From NCBI GenBank assembly GCA_947579605.1, contig OX388325.1, positions 10,225,572 to 10,289,571 on the forward strand: DNA of 64,000 nt. The letters are read 5' to 3'. The DNA comes from Athripsodes cinereus. Taxonomy: Eukaryota; Arthropoda; Insecta; Trichoptera; Leptoceridae. Shown here in pieces: positions 10,601 through 20,886 of this stretch. Numbering within the stretch: the first letter of the stretch is position 1; each line of letters opens with the position of its first letter. The notes beneath the pieces were generated by a model. That model had not been told where the DNA came from. It saw only the letters and a program-made list of their open reading frames with translations, and did no database searches. Both the position numbers and the translations under genes were made by a program.

Positions 10601-11560
10601 GGTTATTCACTTATTGCAATGCCCGCTGATGCGGAATGCATGTAATGAGAATGACTTCATGATGCAAATGACAAAGTGACATATGTTGAGTGATATATAT
10701 CCTTCATTTTTTAGTATTTATTAGAGGAAACTTTTTTTTTTAAAAAAGTTATATCTGGGTTTGTTATAAACCCAAATACAACTTTATACACCTTTCACAC
10801 TAAGCTAAAAGCTTGTCCCGTGAAAGGGGAGTTTGCCGGCACCTGGGATCGAACCACGGACCCCTTGTTCTGAAGGCCGAGACTCCACCTCCAGGCTACC
10901 GACGAACTCTATAATGTTCTACTTAGGACTAAGAATGTAATTAGTTATAATTAAGTTTAGTATCGTCGGTAGCCTGGAGGTAGAGTCTCGGCCTCCGGAA
11001 CAAGGGGTCCGTGGTTCGATCCCAGGTGCCGGCAAACTCCCCTTTCACGGCACAAGCTTTTAGCTTAGTGTGAAAGGTGTATAAGGTTGTATTTGGGTTT
11101 ATAACAAAAACCCAGATATATCTTTTTTAAAAAAAAAATAAACTGTTCACATTTAGTATTAATTACACATTGTCAACATAGTATCACACATTATTTTGGT
11201 TAGCTGGAAGATGTTGCCTCCAGGCAATAAGCTCGCCAATTGCTCATGATTTTTTTTTTCTGATCAATAAAGTGTTATTATTATATCGCTGCACACTGGA
11301 GTGGCAAGATCTGAAGTCCGGACCTGAAAAGTAAGTAAAATTACAAATGTATTATTTTATATTACCTGTCCCTGAGCATTCTGTCCTCCTTTCTGTTGTG
11401 TATTGTCCATGATCTTTCCTCCTTGACTCTTCTGTACAATTATATTACTAAGACTTCCAGTACTGTTACCTCCACTATTACTATTGTTTGTATTACTGTT
11501 CTGTTGAACTTGCGAGTTTTGTTGTTGGTATATTGGCACTCCTGTACTCGTTGTAAACAT
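4559..11560 (-). CDS. C2H2 zinc-finger protein, 7 coding exons, 598 aa
   Basis: Joined exons: 11560-11366, 9967-9643, 9098-8871, 7874-7448, 6690-6414, 5929-5695, 4668-4559. All junctions are AG/GT and all phases close, giving 1797 nt including TAA. The product is probably a nuclear DNA-binding regulator. Residues 1-65 are Gln/Asn/Ser/Gly-rich. A single C2H2 finger uses Cys149, Cys152, His165 and His169. Residues 190-235 are Gln/Gly-rich. Residues 263-287 carry two CxxC pairs and residue 370 starts a third. Six contiguous fingers with TGEKPY/SGEKPF-type linkers occupy about 399-559, and the tail is QQQNM. The start at 11558-11560 is the first ATG in frame with the Gln/Asn-rich region after the acceptor at 11621. 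The family is clear but the orthologue is not recognised, so no symbol is given. Introns hold LINE, SINE and foldback elements. Confidence 0.9.
4815..5190 (+). pseudogene. non-LTR retrotransposon C-terminus, 5'-truncated
   Basis: A 119-residue open frame (4830-5189) has the C-terminal signature of an endonuclease-reverse transcriptase: W-x-GH-N-IRHPG, GRPRDAYMDQLKRDM and CGSYVELKRLAENRDEWRRK. The frame is intact, but the RT core is absent. It lies in the last intron of the zinc-finger gene, antisense to it. A second, decayed copy of the same family ([15 protein letters not shown]) lies at about 28.81-28.91 kb. Confidence 0.8.
5525..5622 (-). repeat. tRNA-like SINE head fragment
   Basis: On the minus strand an A-box-like TGGTTAGTAACC and a B-box-like GAGTTCAATTC are spaced as in a tRNA gene. 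The acceptor and T-stem structure is poor and no body or tail can be followed. I read it as a SINE head rather than a functional tRNA. Confidence 0.4.
5695..5929 (-). CDS. zinc-finger gene, exon 6 (fingers 4-6 of the array)
   Basis: The exon follows a TTTCAG acceptor and begins GTG TGT GAT, so V-C-D continues finger 4 that starts in exon 5 (YVCE | VCDKGF). It carries CDKGFARHATLWNHRRIH, CDICSSAFSQAAHLKNH and CDICTAAFADRFALKRH. The donor G|GTGAGT at 5695 leaves phase 1. Confidence 0.93.
6015..6266. repeat. 252-bp foldback (long inverted repeat)
   Basis: Two arms of about 115-120 bp are inverted around an 11-bp centre near 6132-6142, which reads roughly CTAGTACCATA. Differences between the arms are few. 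The outer ends lie in AT-rich repeats, so a target duplication cannot be set. It is in intron 5 of the zinc-finger gene. This is probably a foldback-type MITE. Confidence 0.85.
6270..6395 (-). pseudogene. LINE family J relic with (TAA)n tail
   Basis: The (AAT)n run at 6270-6290 is the tail of a minus-strand LINE. Upstream of it, minus-strand sequence reads like GVRK-x-G-x-x-R-x-T, matching the [12 protein letters not shown] motif of the better copy at 51.9-52.5 kb. Confidence 0.5.
6414..6690 (-). CDS. zinc-finger gene, exon 5 (fingers 1-4 of the array)
   Basis: The acceptor TTCTAG is followed by T, which completes the Asn codon begun in exon 4. The exon encodes CNVCGGSFSRYSSLWSHKK, CNICGLAFAKNVYLKNH, CNTCGMQFSQSPHLKNH and the first Cys of finger 4. 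The donor GAG|GTAAG at 6414 is phase 0. Linkers are HSGEKNF, HTGEKPY and HSGEKPY. Confidence 0.93.
6853..7169 (+). repeat. candidate LTR (solo or 5' LTR)
   Basis: The segment begins TGTAGTG and ends CACTACA, a 7-bp inverted terminus as in retroviral-type LTRs, with TATATAGG and AT-rich R/U5-like sequence inside. No direct repeat flank and no clear primer-binding site were found. A short frame follows (MIAGDAGLVKII at about 7220), but no gag or pol motif. Tentative. Confidence 0.3.
7448..7874 (-). CDS. zinc-finger gene, exon 4 (CxxC region)
   Basis: It follows ATTTCAG and encodes VPAKAVIIDKTQ, then CITC, 17 residues and CETC, a Gln/Thr-rich stretch, and CHKCNGSG near the end. The paired CxxC motifs could form a treble-clef or zinc-ribbon-like unit distinct from the C2H2 fingers, but no named domain is recognised. 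The donor AA|GTGAGT leaves phase 2. Confidence 0.9.
8098..8513 (-). pseudogene. LINE family J C-terminus
   Basis: The minus-strand frame has RRMSGCEKSVVDRMRINKLR, then WFGHVERM and [10 protein letters not shown]. It matches the plus-strand copy at 51.9-52.5 kb but is frameshifted near the end (KKLDECRGSKR instead of a Glu-Ala-Lys-Glu stretch). The 3' end is at about 8098. It sits in intron 3 of the zinc-finger gene, in the same orientation. Confidence 0.8.
8618..8803 (-). repeat. SINE family A (tRNA-derived), full copy
   Basis: The minus strand shows the family head with an A-box-like GTAGCCTGGAGG, a B box GGTTCGATACC, the body GTGAAAGGTGTATAAGGTTG and an A-rich tail. A box, B box and A-rich tail make this a Pol III SINE. 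It lies in intron 3 of the zinc-finger gene. Confidence 0.85.
8871..9098 (-). CDS. zinc-finger gene, exon 3 (Gln/Gly-rich linker)
   Basis: The acceptor TTTTAG is followed by AT, completing an Asp codon, then GNITVVTQGGVGSGQ, a poly-Gln run and SGGGGATLVQGQ. The donor GAAG|GTATGT leaves phase 1. The low-complexity sequence suggests a disordered activation or interaction segment. Confidence 0.88.
9343..9372 (-). ncRNA. hammerhead-like core, probably degenerate
   Basis: The minus strand has CTGATGA (9372-9366), a hairpin able to pair GCG with CGC and ACU with AGU, then GAAAC (9347-9343). This is the invariant layout of a hammerhead ribozyme core. A short stem III ending in GUC can be drawn, but no complementary stem I is visible, so activity is doubtful. 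Penelope-like retroelements are known to carry hammerheads. It lies in intron 2 of the zinc-finger gene. Confidence 0.4.
9430..9560 (-). pseudogene. LINE family J 3'-end relic
   Basis: Plus-strand text reads as the inverse of the family J 3' end (CTATACCCTC...GAGTGGGGTAAGCAGAGAGGAT), followed by decayed C-terminal coding sequence. Confidence 0.55.
9643..9967 (-). CDS. zinc-finger gene, exon 2 (isolated finger)
   Basis: The acceptor TTACAG is followed by GAG TTC (phase 0). The exon encodes EFQAFCYTTNVNMIQ, a Thr/Ala-rich stretch and one C2H2 finger, CDVCGLMFAHLSLLNTHKRIH. The donor ATG|GTGAGT leaves phase 1, giving ...NQEN-D joined to exon 3. Confidence 0.92.
10170..10372 (+). repeat. dispersed ACTAGC...TATAGAT repeat
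   Basis: The segment starts AACTAGCGGTCCTCCCCACTT, carries AATATAGCCTATGTCACCCG and TTCAGTAGTTTCGGAGCC, and ends TATAATATTAATATAGAT. This layout is a familiar dispersed repeat in moth and butterfly genomes. I read it as a short non-autonomous or LINE-derived element, though its class is not certain. It lies in intron 1 of the zinc-finger gene. Confidence 0.65.
10395..10690 (+). pseudogene. reverse-transcriptase C-terminal relic
   Basis: One plus-strand frame reads SCNCREVIHLLQCPLMRNAC. This resembles the C-x-C-(x)7-H-x-x-x-x-C zinc-knuckle-like end of endonuclease-RT proteins from LINEs. Frameshifts upstream and a stop after QMTK show decay. Confidence 0.5.
10731..10911 (-). repeat. SINE family A, left arm of an inverted pair
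   Basis: A nearly full-length copy with B box GGTTCGATCCC, body and A-rich tail, read on the minus strand. It faces a second copy 51 bp away in the opposite direction. Confidence 0.88.
10963..11140 (+). repeat. SINE family A, right arm of an inverted pair
   Basis: The plus-strand copy starts at the GTCGGTAGCCTGGAGGTAGA head and ends in the CCCAGATATATC plus A-rich tail. It pairs along its full length with the copy at 10731-10911. Confidence 0.88.
11366..11560 (-). CDS. zinc-finger gene, exon 1 of the coding region
   Basis: It begins MFTTSTGVPIYQQQ, continues Asn/Ser/Gly-rich, and ends GGQNAQGQ at a phase-0 donor CAG|GTAATA. Upstream in-frame GTG codons would extend it, but the ATG at 11560-11558 is the first in-frame Met. 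The exon itself starts at 11620 after a TTTTTTCAG acceptor. Confidence 0.85.
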
Positions 11561-11616
11561 TATATTATAGCGGTTACACCGCAGTACGTACACCAGCTAT
11601 ACATTGTTATACACAT
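11560..11616 (-). other. upstream ORF overlapping the main start
   Basis: Four nucleotides after the acceptor an ATG opens an 18-codon frame (MCITMYSWCTYCGVTAII). Its TAA overlaps the zinc-finger start codon as TAATG. A second in-frame ATG lies four codons in. This arrangement could allow termination-reinitiation or restrict translation of the main ORF. It requires that the transcript use the acceptor at 11621. Confidence 0.6.
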
Positions 11617-11620
11617 ACAA

Positions 11621-12632
11621 CTGAAAAAATAAATAAAAAGTTAATATACCACGAATAGTCATTTTGTTGTAATCTCGGAATAAATGATTTAATGTTCTTC
11701 GTATAGTAATAAAATTAAATATTTATTAACTTGGATTACAAAAGGCTTTTTCATGTTATAGCGATTTTGATACCAAGTGAATACACCAACGAAAAATTGA
11801 GTTTACGGATCAGTTTGCCCGCATTTAAAATTTAGAAATTGTTGTAAAATTAGAAAAAATATTATGGGTTAATATATATTTTTTGAGTTCTATATAGTCA
11901 AAAAAACGGATCAAAAATTGATGTTATTTAATTATCTGATTAACAATATCAACATTTCAAATAATGTCTTCCATGTACTATCTTAGGAAGACTCTCAAGA
12001 TGACAAAAAGACAGCTAGGCCCCCATATTCAAAGAGGACCCAAAATTACTCCAAAGAGTGGAGACCAATTCAATTTTAAGGACTTCAAAGCTTTTTTGTT
12101 TTACAATATAACTTTGGCAAAATACAATGCAGTTATGCAAGCATACTTTAGAAGCAATAGTATAATATATAGTATAATACAGAGGCATTTTAATTTGTTA
12201 TTAATTTTTTGATTACCAAGTAAACATAACATTTCAAAACTGGGTAAATATTTCGCAAAGATGAGCACTTGAAAAAGTTTTTTTGTGTCGAAAAGAGATA
12301 GTATTAGTAGTTTGTCGTAGAACTGCCTTAGATAAATGTGTGAAAGTAAACGACAGAGAATATTATAGCTATATGGGAAAAAACATAGGAGAAAATAAGA
12401 TATTTATATGTGATAGAAAGGGATAACTGAATACAAACAATTACTAGCGACGTCCATCTCTGTTAGCACATTGCTCTTATGAAGTTAGAGCAAGAGTAAC
12501 GACAAAACGCGAGGCGAGACGCCATCATCATTCTTGTCAAAGGACGCCGTTGTAAGAAATTATTAAAATACACATTAACAACGCATCAGAAACAATCAAA
12601 CAAATTAAATATCACCATATTTGAGAACTCAC
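11621..12632 (-). other. putative first intron of the zinc-finger gene
   Basis: The acceptor at its low end is strong. A GTGAGT donor on the minus strand at 12632-12627 could be the other end. Nothing coding or repetitive is evident within it. Confidence 0.4.
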
Positions 12633-12800
12633 CGATTACTTCACTTTATTTCATATATTATAACGTTTTAATAAGATGTAATTACTTTAAACTGTTGTTT
12701 TTCTATCTCGCTTCAATGGCCACTCAATCTTTCTCATGATAAAAATGAAATGGCGATAGAAAAGATGGCGTACAAAGTGTTGCCGCACTGCAAATATACA
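12633..12800 (-). promoter_or_regulatory. putative 5' UTR exon and promoter region
   Basis: The minus strand reads AATCG|GTGAGT at 12633, a good donor with no ORF before it. At 12750-12790 there are two GGCG-containing motifs (AAATGGCGATAG and AAGATGGCGTAC), locally GC-richer than the surroundings and resembling the GCCAT core bound by Pho/YY1-type factors. The transcription start is not fixed by the sequence. Confidence 0.35.
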
Positions 12801-13327
12801 TAGCGGTTTTACATAACTGTAACTAGACGTTATAACTGATTTTTACTATTCAAGCCGTTAAATCTCTGCTTCAAATTATATTTTTTCGTATTATTCATTT
12901 TTACAAAAAAAAAAAATTTATTAACGCTATAGTGCTAAACCGAATCTCTTCGAAACTTCGTTTATGACATGTTATTTTCAATTTTAATTTGCTGCATTAT
13001 CGTTTTTTTTATCAAACAGATAACTTGACTTTTATTGATTGATTAGGGTTTGATTTTGAGAGGTTTATAATTTTTATCACGAAATAAATTAAAAGTTTGG
13101 AATAATTCAATTTTAAAAGCATCAACAATTTTGGATAAATATTTTTTTATACTGGTAATCCTACAAACATTCTAACGTCAGTGTGAAAAGGCGATATATC
13201 CTGTGGCGCGAAAAAGCAAGGAAATTATGTAAACCGTAATTTAAAATACTTCTTGGGAGTTCACTATTCTCAGAGTATGATTTTATCTTACTTGACAGAT
13301 TTTTAAGGAAGGTCCTTAAAAAAATAT

Positions 13328-13476
13328 ATTCAGGAATAAATTCGCCAAGACTCTAGGAATAAATTCGAATAAATAAGAGTCTAGGAATAAATTCGACTCT
13401 TAGCGAATTTATTCAGGAATAAATTAGCTAAGAGTCTAGGAATATAGTTTAGGAATAAATTCGCTAAGAGTCTTCT
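13328..13476. repeat. short mixed direct and inverted tandem repeat
   Basis: At least five copies of AGGAATAAATTCG lie among AGAGTCT/AGACTC blocks. One inverted block (GACTCTTAGCGAATTTATTC) is at 13395-13415. It is a local expansion of unknown origin. Confidence 0.7.
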
Positions 13477-13588
13477 TACCAAACTTGGTGGATGTCATTA
13501 ATTTTACTTACCTGTTAGGTATGTACTTTTCACCCATAGTTTTTTTTTCTTTAAGTAATAAACTACATATGTAGCTGCATATTAACAT

Positions 13589-13745
13589 AAGAGTCTCGGC
13601 CTCCAGAACAAGGTGTCTGTGATTCGATCCCAGGTCCCGGCAAACTCCACTTGCACGGCACAAGCTTTTAGCTAAGTGTGAAAGGTGTACAAGGTTGTAG
13701 TTGGGTTTATAACAAAACCCAGATATATATATCTTTTTTAATAAA
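13589..13745 (+). repeat. SINE family A, 5'-truncated
   Basis: It begins within the head (AAGAGTCTCGGCCTCCAGAA), keeps the B box GATTCGATCCC and the body, and ends in the CCCAGATATATA tail. Confidence 0.85.
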
Positions 13746-13920
13746 AAATATTATCCTCATCACAATTGAATTTCAGATTTTAAATGTCTTATACATAATG
13801 TTAAATTTGCACTGTGGAACCTTCAGCAGAGAATTGCTCTTTCATTCATTTTTGTAAGTTTTTGAGTGCCCCGTGAAAGGCAGATTAAAAAAAACAAAGT
13901 TTTAATAATGGTAATAGCTC

Positions 13921-13926
13921 TTTATT
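13921..13926 (-). terminator. candidate polyadenylation signal for Hr4
   Basis: AATAAA on the minus strand is followed 3' by TTTTAA and CTTTGTTTTTTTT, a U/GU-rich downstream element. It marks the border where known repeats resume. In such AT-rich DNA, AATAAA is common by chance, so the assignment rests on position. Confidence 0.35.
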
Positions 13927-16900
13927 GTACAATACATTTAGCTAATAAGGAACATAACAAATATAGCTTTTTAAAAAATCCTTCATCTTCAGAAAAATCA
14001 TCAAAGTTTTACAATAATAATACAATGTAAAAAAGAGAAAAAAAACAAATACATTAAGAATAGTCATAATCATATAAAATAGTATTAATCAATAATAATA
14101 ATATTACAATTATATTTAAGTGCGGCAACATTATATACGCTAAGATTTTTAAAATCGACACGCAGAACAAATTCTATTCCAAATTCAAACAAAATACAAA
14201 CATCTTCATTATAAGTATAACAATCATTACTTTATAGAAATGGAATACTGTTCTAAAATTAAAAAAAAACACAAACTTGTTGATCTATGTGCTGTAATAT
14301 TGATTTTTTATTATTGTTTAGGGATGTTTTGAAATTGTCAAAGGCATTGTATATAACGAAACTGTGCACTTAAAATTAATTCATAAAAGTATATATAAAT
14401 CATAGTAAGTTAAATAGTATTAACTATACATGTTTTAGAAATGGACAGTAGCGCCCTGATCCATACTGTCTCAGGTGACATATTTTTTCTAAAGAAGTGC
14501 ACAGTTTTGTTATATAATAATATTGTTGGAAATACTATTGTTTGAGTGATTATACAATGTGTAAAGTTGCAAGCATTTTTGTGATTCATTTTGCTCTGTT
14601 TAGTGATGAAAAATGTTCTAAATTATGCATACTAATGTATTCTAATGGTAACAGTGTGTTTGTTAATATGTACTTTTGTTCTGTATTCTTATTTTAAAAT
14701 TCAAATAAATATGCAATAGTTATGAGGATGTTGTAAACATTAAAACTGTGTCTTACTAAACAAGTGATTTGAAGCTTTTTAAAAGATTCTGTTCTCTTTT
14801 AAAAAGTTATCCACTCACTTAAGAGTGATTAGGGTTGTTTAAAGATCGAACGAGTACAAAAACAAAAAAATGTGAAATAGAATATCTTCTCGCGCAAAAA
14901 AGTAATAAAATATAATAAATTTGGTACAGTACGTTTTAAAAGAAATGATTCTTCATTCTTCCATTATTATAATAATTAAATCTATTTACAAACATTTTTT
15001 AAACATAATATTATTATCTTTGTTTAGCCTCCGTTTCTAATTTAAAATAAAATAAAACAAAAAACATTTCATCTTATTACAAATGTGAATGTGGTGCATT
15101 ATACGCAGGTAACTTATTATCAAAATGTTGGCAATATGTGAATGGTATGGCAACACAGTGCAACAATAGTAATATGGAATCACAGTCTGTTTTAAATTTA
15201 AAATAAGTGTTCTCATTCCACAAATTCAAGTATAGAATCTTCAAATGGTTATCATATCATTGACTGGATTATTCACAGTTATGTAAAGGGTCATTCAGAC
15301 TTGTCACTTGGAACAATCACTCATCAAAAGTTAAAAGTGTGAATGAACGTTTCATCCCCAGTGATTATTACCATTCGATATATTTTTGACTTATAAGAAA
15401 AATCTCTTATAGATAATTTCATTTGCAAACTCTAAAAAATCATTTTAGAAGAAAACAGTGTCAGACAATTATTGAAATTTAGAGTACAAAACAAGAACCA
15501 GTGGTTTTTGCACTTCAACTAGCATTTTAATCCAATTCATAAACATCAGGAAATTTTGGAAATAAAAATCTATCTAAACCATCAAGAATCTTTCACAAAT
15601 GGTGTAACCAGTTGACTAACTAAATGTAGTGAACACGCAAGCTGTCCCCTCCAAATTTTTATACGAAAAATATTGACAAGAAATGTTTGATTTATGAATA
15701 CAACTGTTCAAATAATTCAAACAAAGAATTGTTCATAATCTAAGATGTTGATGGATCAATGACTGTAAAAAATATATAGATGTTAAATTTTTTTGGTTTC
15801 ATATATTATTTGAAATAAGAACACATTATTTATATTTTCATATGGCAACCATTCACATATTCCGACGTATAGCCTAACAAAAAAAGTAACTTTTCAACAT
15901 TGTAATATTGGCATCAATGGTAACCTCGTAATTAAAAAAAAACGACAAGAAACAAAAACTAGACATCATCATTAATCAATACATTAAACTCATTTTTTAT
16001 GATGCTGCCAAATTTATAAATAATTTTTGGTCATAAGTGATTGTTTATGACATTTCGTATGTCATAATATTTTTATTTTACCCAACTATCTCTGATTTTT
16101 CTCATCAAATTATTTTAATTTGGCAGCACCATAAATAACTCATGTTTTATTTTTATCATTACATATTACACAATATAACTAATAATAGTATAAAAAACAT
16201 ATCGCAACGAAATATATAATTCGTACACATTTTTAAAAACGAGAAAACGAGTTCTTAACAGAATAGTTTAATAATTAAAAATAATAATACAAAAACTATT
16301 TGCTATATAAAAAAAGTAAAATGCAGTGAAAAATGAGAACAAAAAAAAGGATCTTACAAACTATTAAAACAATAGACAAAAACTGCATTCACCTTGGCTT
16401 GTCAATTTCAAAAAAATCAAATTAAGAATACTTTCGGAACAAGAACTGAAATTCAAATTTAAGTTTTTCTTTTTTTTCATCTCGCACAATCAACAAATGC
16501 AACAGAGTGTTACCATATATAAAAAAGTCTAGTATTTTACAGTTTTATTTTTACGAACTTATACATTATTACTCTTTAACACGTTTTATGAAATATATTA
16601 TTATATTAATCCTATATTTTTATTAATAATACATTATTTATACAAATGTTTAAAGGAATTTTTGTCAAAATAGAATGTCCTTTTTTAAATAGATTCATAG
16701 TTTTACATATTATTTATTTCAACACAAACAAACAAACACTCGCTAGGTAAATTTAATATTATATATTGATTTATACACCAACATTCAAAACTTCCATAAA
16801 TTTTCTGGCTTATTTAATAAAATCTATTGTTTTTCTTTATGTACATAATGGACAACACACATTTATCAATAGTTATTTCCACAAATAAATATTTTATTAA

Positions 16901-19900
16901 TTTAATAGAGGAAGTTATAAAATTTAAATTGTCATTACTTTTTAATATGAACCTTGTAAAATGTGAACATGCTGGACTCGATTTTAATTGCATAATACAA
17001 TACAAATAACATTTTATTTAACATATTTTTTGTACCTACCTTATGTAATAAATTTAGATATATATATAAAACAGAAATAAATATTTGAAACTTTTGAATA
17101 TCATAATGATATTTTTGTTGTAGGTAAAATTTTACGTAGGTATGTCACATAATTTAAAATGAAATTAAAAATATTCTCAAATTTGAAATTGAGAAACATA
17201 GACAATATTATTACTAAACGAACGAGTCCAGAAACAGCATTTCTAATTTTAAATTCAAATTAGAAGTCTTTGTGGAACACTTTTGAAAATGCTAATTTTA
17301 TACTCTCTCTATTAAATTAACAAAATGCGATAAATTCTTATAATTGTAAAAAGTCTACTTTTCTGTTAATCTTACAATTGTCAATTTATTAAACAATTCA
17401 CAATGGATTTTAATGCATAATACACAATTTATAGAATATTTACAAAACCTAACCTCAAAATTGCTCTGTAACTTGAAGTCGTTTTTTAAATTTATGTTAT
17501 TAACTATTTTACACTCATGAGTCAACCCGCTCAATATTTTTAATATAAATCTATACACAAACATTTATTTTAGATTTATTTATAAAAGAACTTTATAATT
17601 ATATGTATAATATGTAAATAGTTAATAGAGAAACATTTGAATGTTTTTCTTCCTGACAATAGCGAATTAATTCTTGTGTTACAGTAAGAGTTTATCTATT
17701 TTTTTTATTCATTAATGAAATATTATTTCGTAACCTTAATCTGTGTACACATTTAGTTTTTACAATTATATAATAATAAAAATAATTTTAAGTCTTGTAT
17801 GTATCGGACATATTCGCATATGGGTAGAGAATATTACAAATCAAATATTAAAATATAATAAAAAGCATTATTTAATTAAAATAAAGAAATATGTATGATA
17901 AATAATGTAAAATAATGCAATAAGGTAATATATATTTGAAAAAAGAATGGCTGTTATTGAGGAATATATTTTTGAATTTGAAATTTAATCAAGAAATATA
18001 ATTAAATTGAAGAATATATATTGTGAATTCTAAATTCAAATAAAAAAGATTATTAAAATAAAATGATTAAAGAGTAGATATGAACTGTTAAAATAAATAA
18101 ATATGGAAGAAAAATATGCGAGGAAATTAAAAATATTTGTTCGGGCTGTATAGGTGGTATAAAAAAGAGATATATTAAGAATAAACAGAATCAGATAAAA
18201 AAATAATAATAATATGTTTAGTAGGATGTTACTTCTAATTTTATAAAGAAATACAATTAATATAATATTACAAAAAAATTAAGAAGTGATTAGGAAACAA
18301 ATAAAAAAAATTATGAAAGGGGACAAAGTAATTGTCATATAGGATTAAGCAGTGAAAATTTTGATATTATATGACAGAAGACTTGAAAATAATTATTGTA
18401 AAGAAAAAAACAAAGTAGAATGTAGACAAAAGAAGAATGTATACCTAGTTAATAAAAGAATATGAAGAAATCAGATGAAAGATGAAATAAAAAATATATA
18501 AATGCACTATCTGTGTACTGTATCATATAATAAAACAAACATAATAAATTATATAAACTTAAAAGAGAAAATTATATTAAAATAATAAATGAAATAAAAA
18601 TGATTAGTGATGATTTAGATGTAAAAAAGCGTAGAATAGGATTATTTGAGCACAAGCTAGTTATAAGATTTGACATTTATAAGAAATTATCTATGGTAGA
18701 AGACAAGTTTTTTTCTATGGTGACAGTTTGGGCATGAAAAAGAAAGAAAGTAGTAAGTGATAGTTGTGTAAAAGAGTAATTAAACAACAGGGTGCCAAAG
18801 GAATGGATGAATGAGGATAGACGAGCAATAGAAATTTTTTACATTCCGTGTAAATGATGAAATAAGCATGTTAAAATATATTAAATAAATACAATGAATA
18901 AGCATAGAAAAAAAAGGAAGAAGATAAGAGCAAAAAATGAAACAATTTAGCTTGTAAGTAAACAGGTAAAATGCACGAATAAAATAAATTAAATAGATAT
19001 CTAAAATACATATAAGACAAAAAAATAATAAAAACAATAGCAAACTCATCAAATAAATAAATATATAAAATTAAAAATTATGGTGGAACTCAATGAAAAT
19101 GTTATAAAAGAAAGTATTAAAAACAAAAATGGCCATATCCATTACATTAGAGAACAAAATACTTACAAATAATAAACTGAAGAATGTGTAAATACCTCAC
19201 AAAATGTAGGTTTACATTTTAATAATGTTTTTATTATTTACATATTTTACTTACATTATCAATATTCACAATTATTATAATTTTCAGTTTTTTAGGCATT
19301 CTTTAGATTTTAATATGAATATTTTGTTTTGTAACCAAACAAAGATTGCCGCTTTTGTTATTGATAGTTTCCGAATTAAACATGAAGGCAGTAAATTAAT
19401 ATGACATCTCTACCCATATGCATAACAACTTAGAAATCTAATAAGACATTTAATTTGTAATAATACATATAAATTATTTTTATTTATTTACTTTAAATAC
19501 ATATATATTTTTCTCAGTATTTATACATATTATTATAATGAATAACAATAAAAAAGGCAACCCCCCTCAGACTTAAGAAATTACTTATTTTTTGAGAATT
19601 TACAAATCAGATTAATTGAAATGAAAAAAAATTACTTCATCAATTTGCTGAAGAACACAAAATTTAAATAGATGTTTTATTATGGAAATTATTTTTAAAT
19701 AATTTGTCGTACATCATTAAATTGATTGCACACTTTCAAATTTCAAGATTATTTTGCATAATATTTTATCAAAAGGTTTTTACACTACTCAAGAGCGCTA
19801 TTTTTTTCATTTATAACACATTGAACCCTTTCGATAAGTAAGCTGTCTATTTAGCAAGAAGTGTGCATTCCTTCTGAATTCAAATTGTGATGACATTTTC

Positions 19901-20699
19901 ATTTGAAAATTCTAATGGTTCCTTTCTTGAAAATGAGTTTATTCTTTTTGTAAATATGTATAAAAATTGTTGTAGCTTGGTTTCAATCAATGTATAATTT
20001 TTATTTTCCCGAAGAGTTTAGTTTTTTTAGTTTAATTTTTAGTAATTTTAGTATTAGTAATTTTTTGGTTTCAAAAAATATAATAGGTACAATAGTTTAA
20101 AGTGTCCAATTAAAACATAAATTGATTTGAATATAAAGAGATCAATGAAATTGAAATAATTCAATAAATGCAAAACTATAAATAGTAATAAACAAAAAAA
20201 AAATAGTAAATAGTACACAAGCCTATAAAATGAGTAAGTTTTATAGTAATATGGGGTTTTATAATGTGACCTAATATATTGAATAAATTGTCAAGAACAA
20301 TCATGGAACGGAATCGTTTGTAGAGTAGAATTCATGTAAGAGTGCCCCGCTCATAGGTAAATGATTACTAACACATCCTTCAGTAATGAGTATACTACAC
20401 ACACCACACAATGCACCAGCCAATCACAGTGATGCTGCTATAGGTTACTGATACAATCACGTGTACTGTAATACACATTACCTGTGACTGTGTGCGTAGC
20501 GGTGCTAGGGCACTTTTAAATAAATTCAAGCCTAACTTTCTCATTACTAAAGTCAATTAGAATCAAATGTGTATGTTTATATTAGAGCTATGAATGAATG
20601 AGAACTCACTTTTCTCCCATTGTACCTAAATACAACCAAAACAAAGATATAATTTGCCAAAAAGTACTGTTTCTGAATCCACAAGTTTTCCAATAGCTT

Positions 20700-20812
20700 G
20701 GATGTTCCTCTTTTTTGGGCCATTCTCATGACAATGACATCAGAGCGCTACGAATGTTGCGGGAAGAGTTGACATAATTAGCTCAAAGATGCTCTGAATG
20801 AAGAAATAAATT
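20700..20812 (+). pseudogene. LINE family I relic
   Basis: Blocks such as ATGACAATGACATCAGAGCG and AAAGATGCTCTGAATGAAGA match the C-terminal coding region of the LINE at 50.75-51.16 kb, with many substitutions. Confidence 0.6.
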
Positions 20813-20815
20813 TAG

Positions 20816-20886
20816 TATTTGTCTATGAACCTACAACTAATATTCTATTTTTTTGTCTATGAACCTACAACTAATATTCTATTTTT
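20816..20886. repeat. tandem duplication, about 35-bp unit
   Basis: TTGTCTATGAACCTACAACT plus AATATTCTATTTTT occurs twice in direct succession. Confidence 0.85.

Noticed and set aside
10950..11050. tRNA-like A and B boxes at several sites (8.7, 10.8, 11.0, 13.6, 46.6 and 56.6 kb)
   Set aside because: These belong to one SINE family with a common body and A-rich tail, and no cloverleaf with paired acceptor stem can be drawn. They are not tRNA genes.
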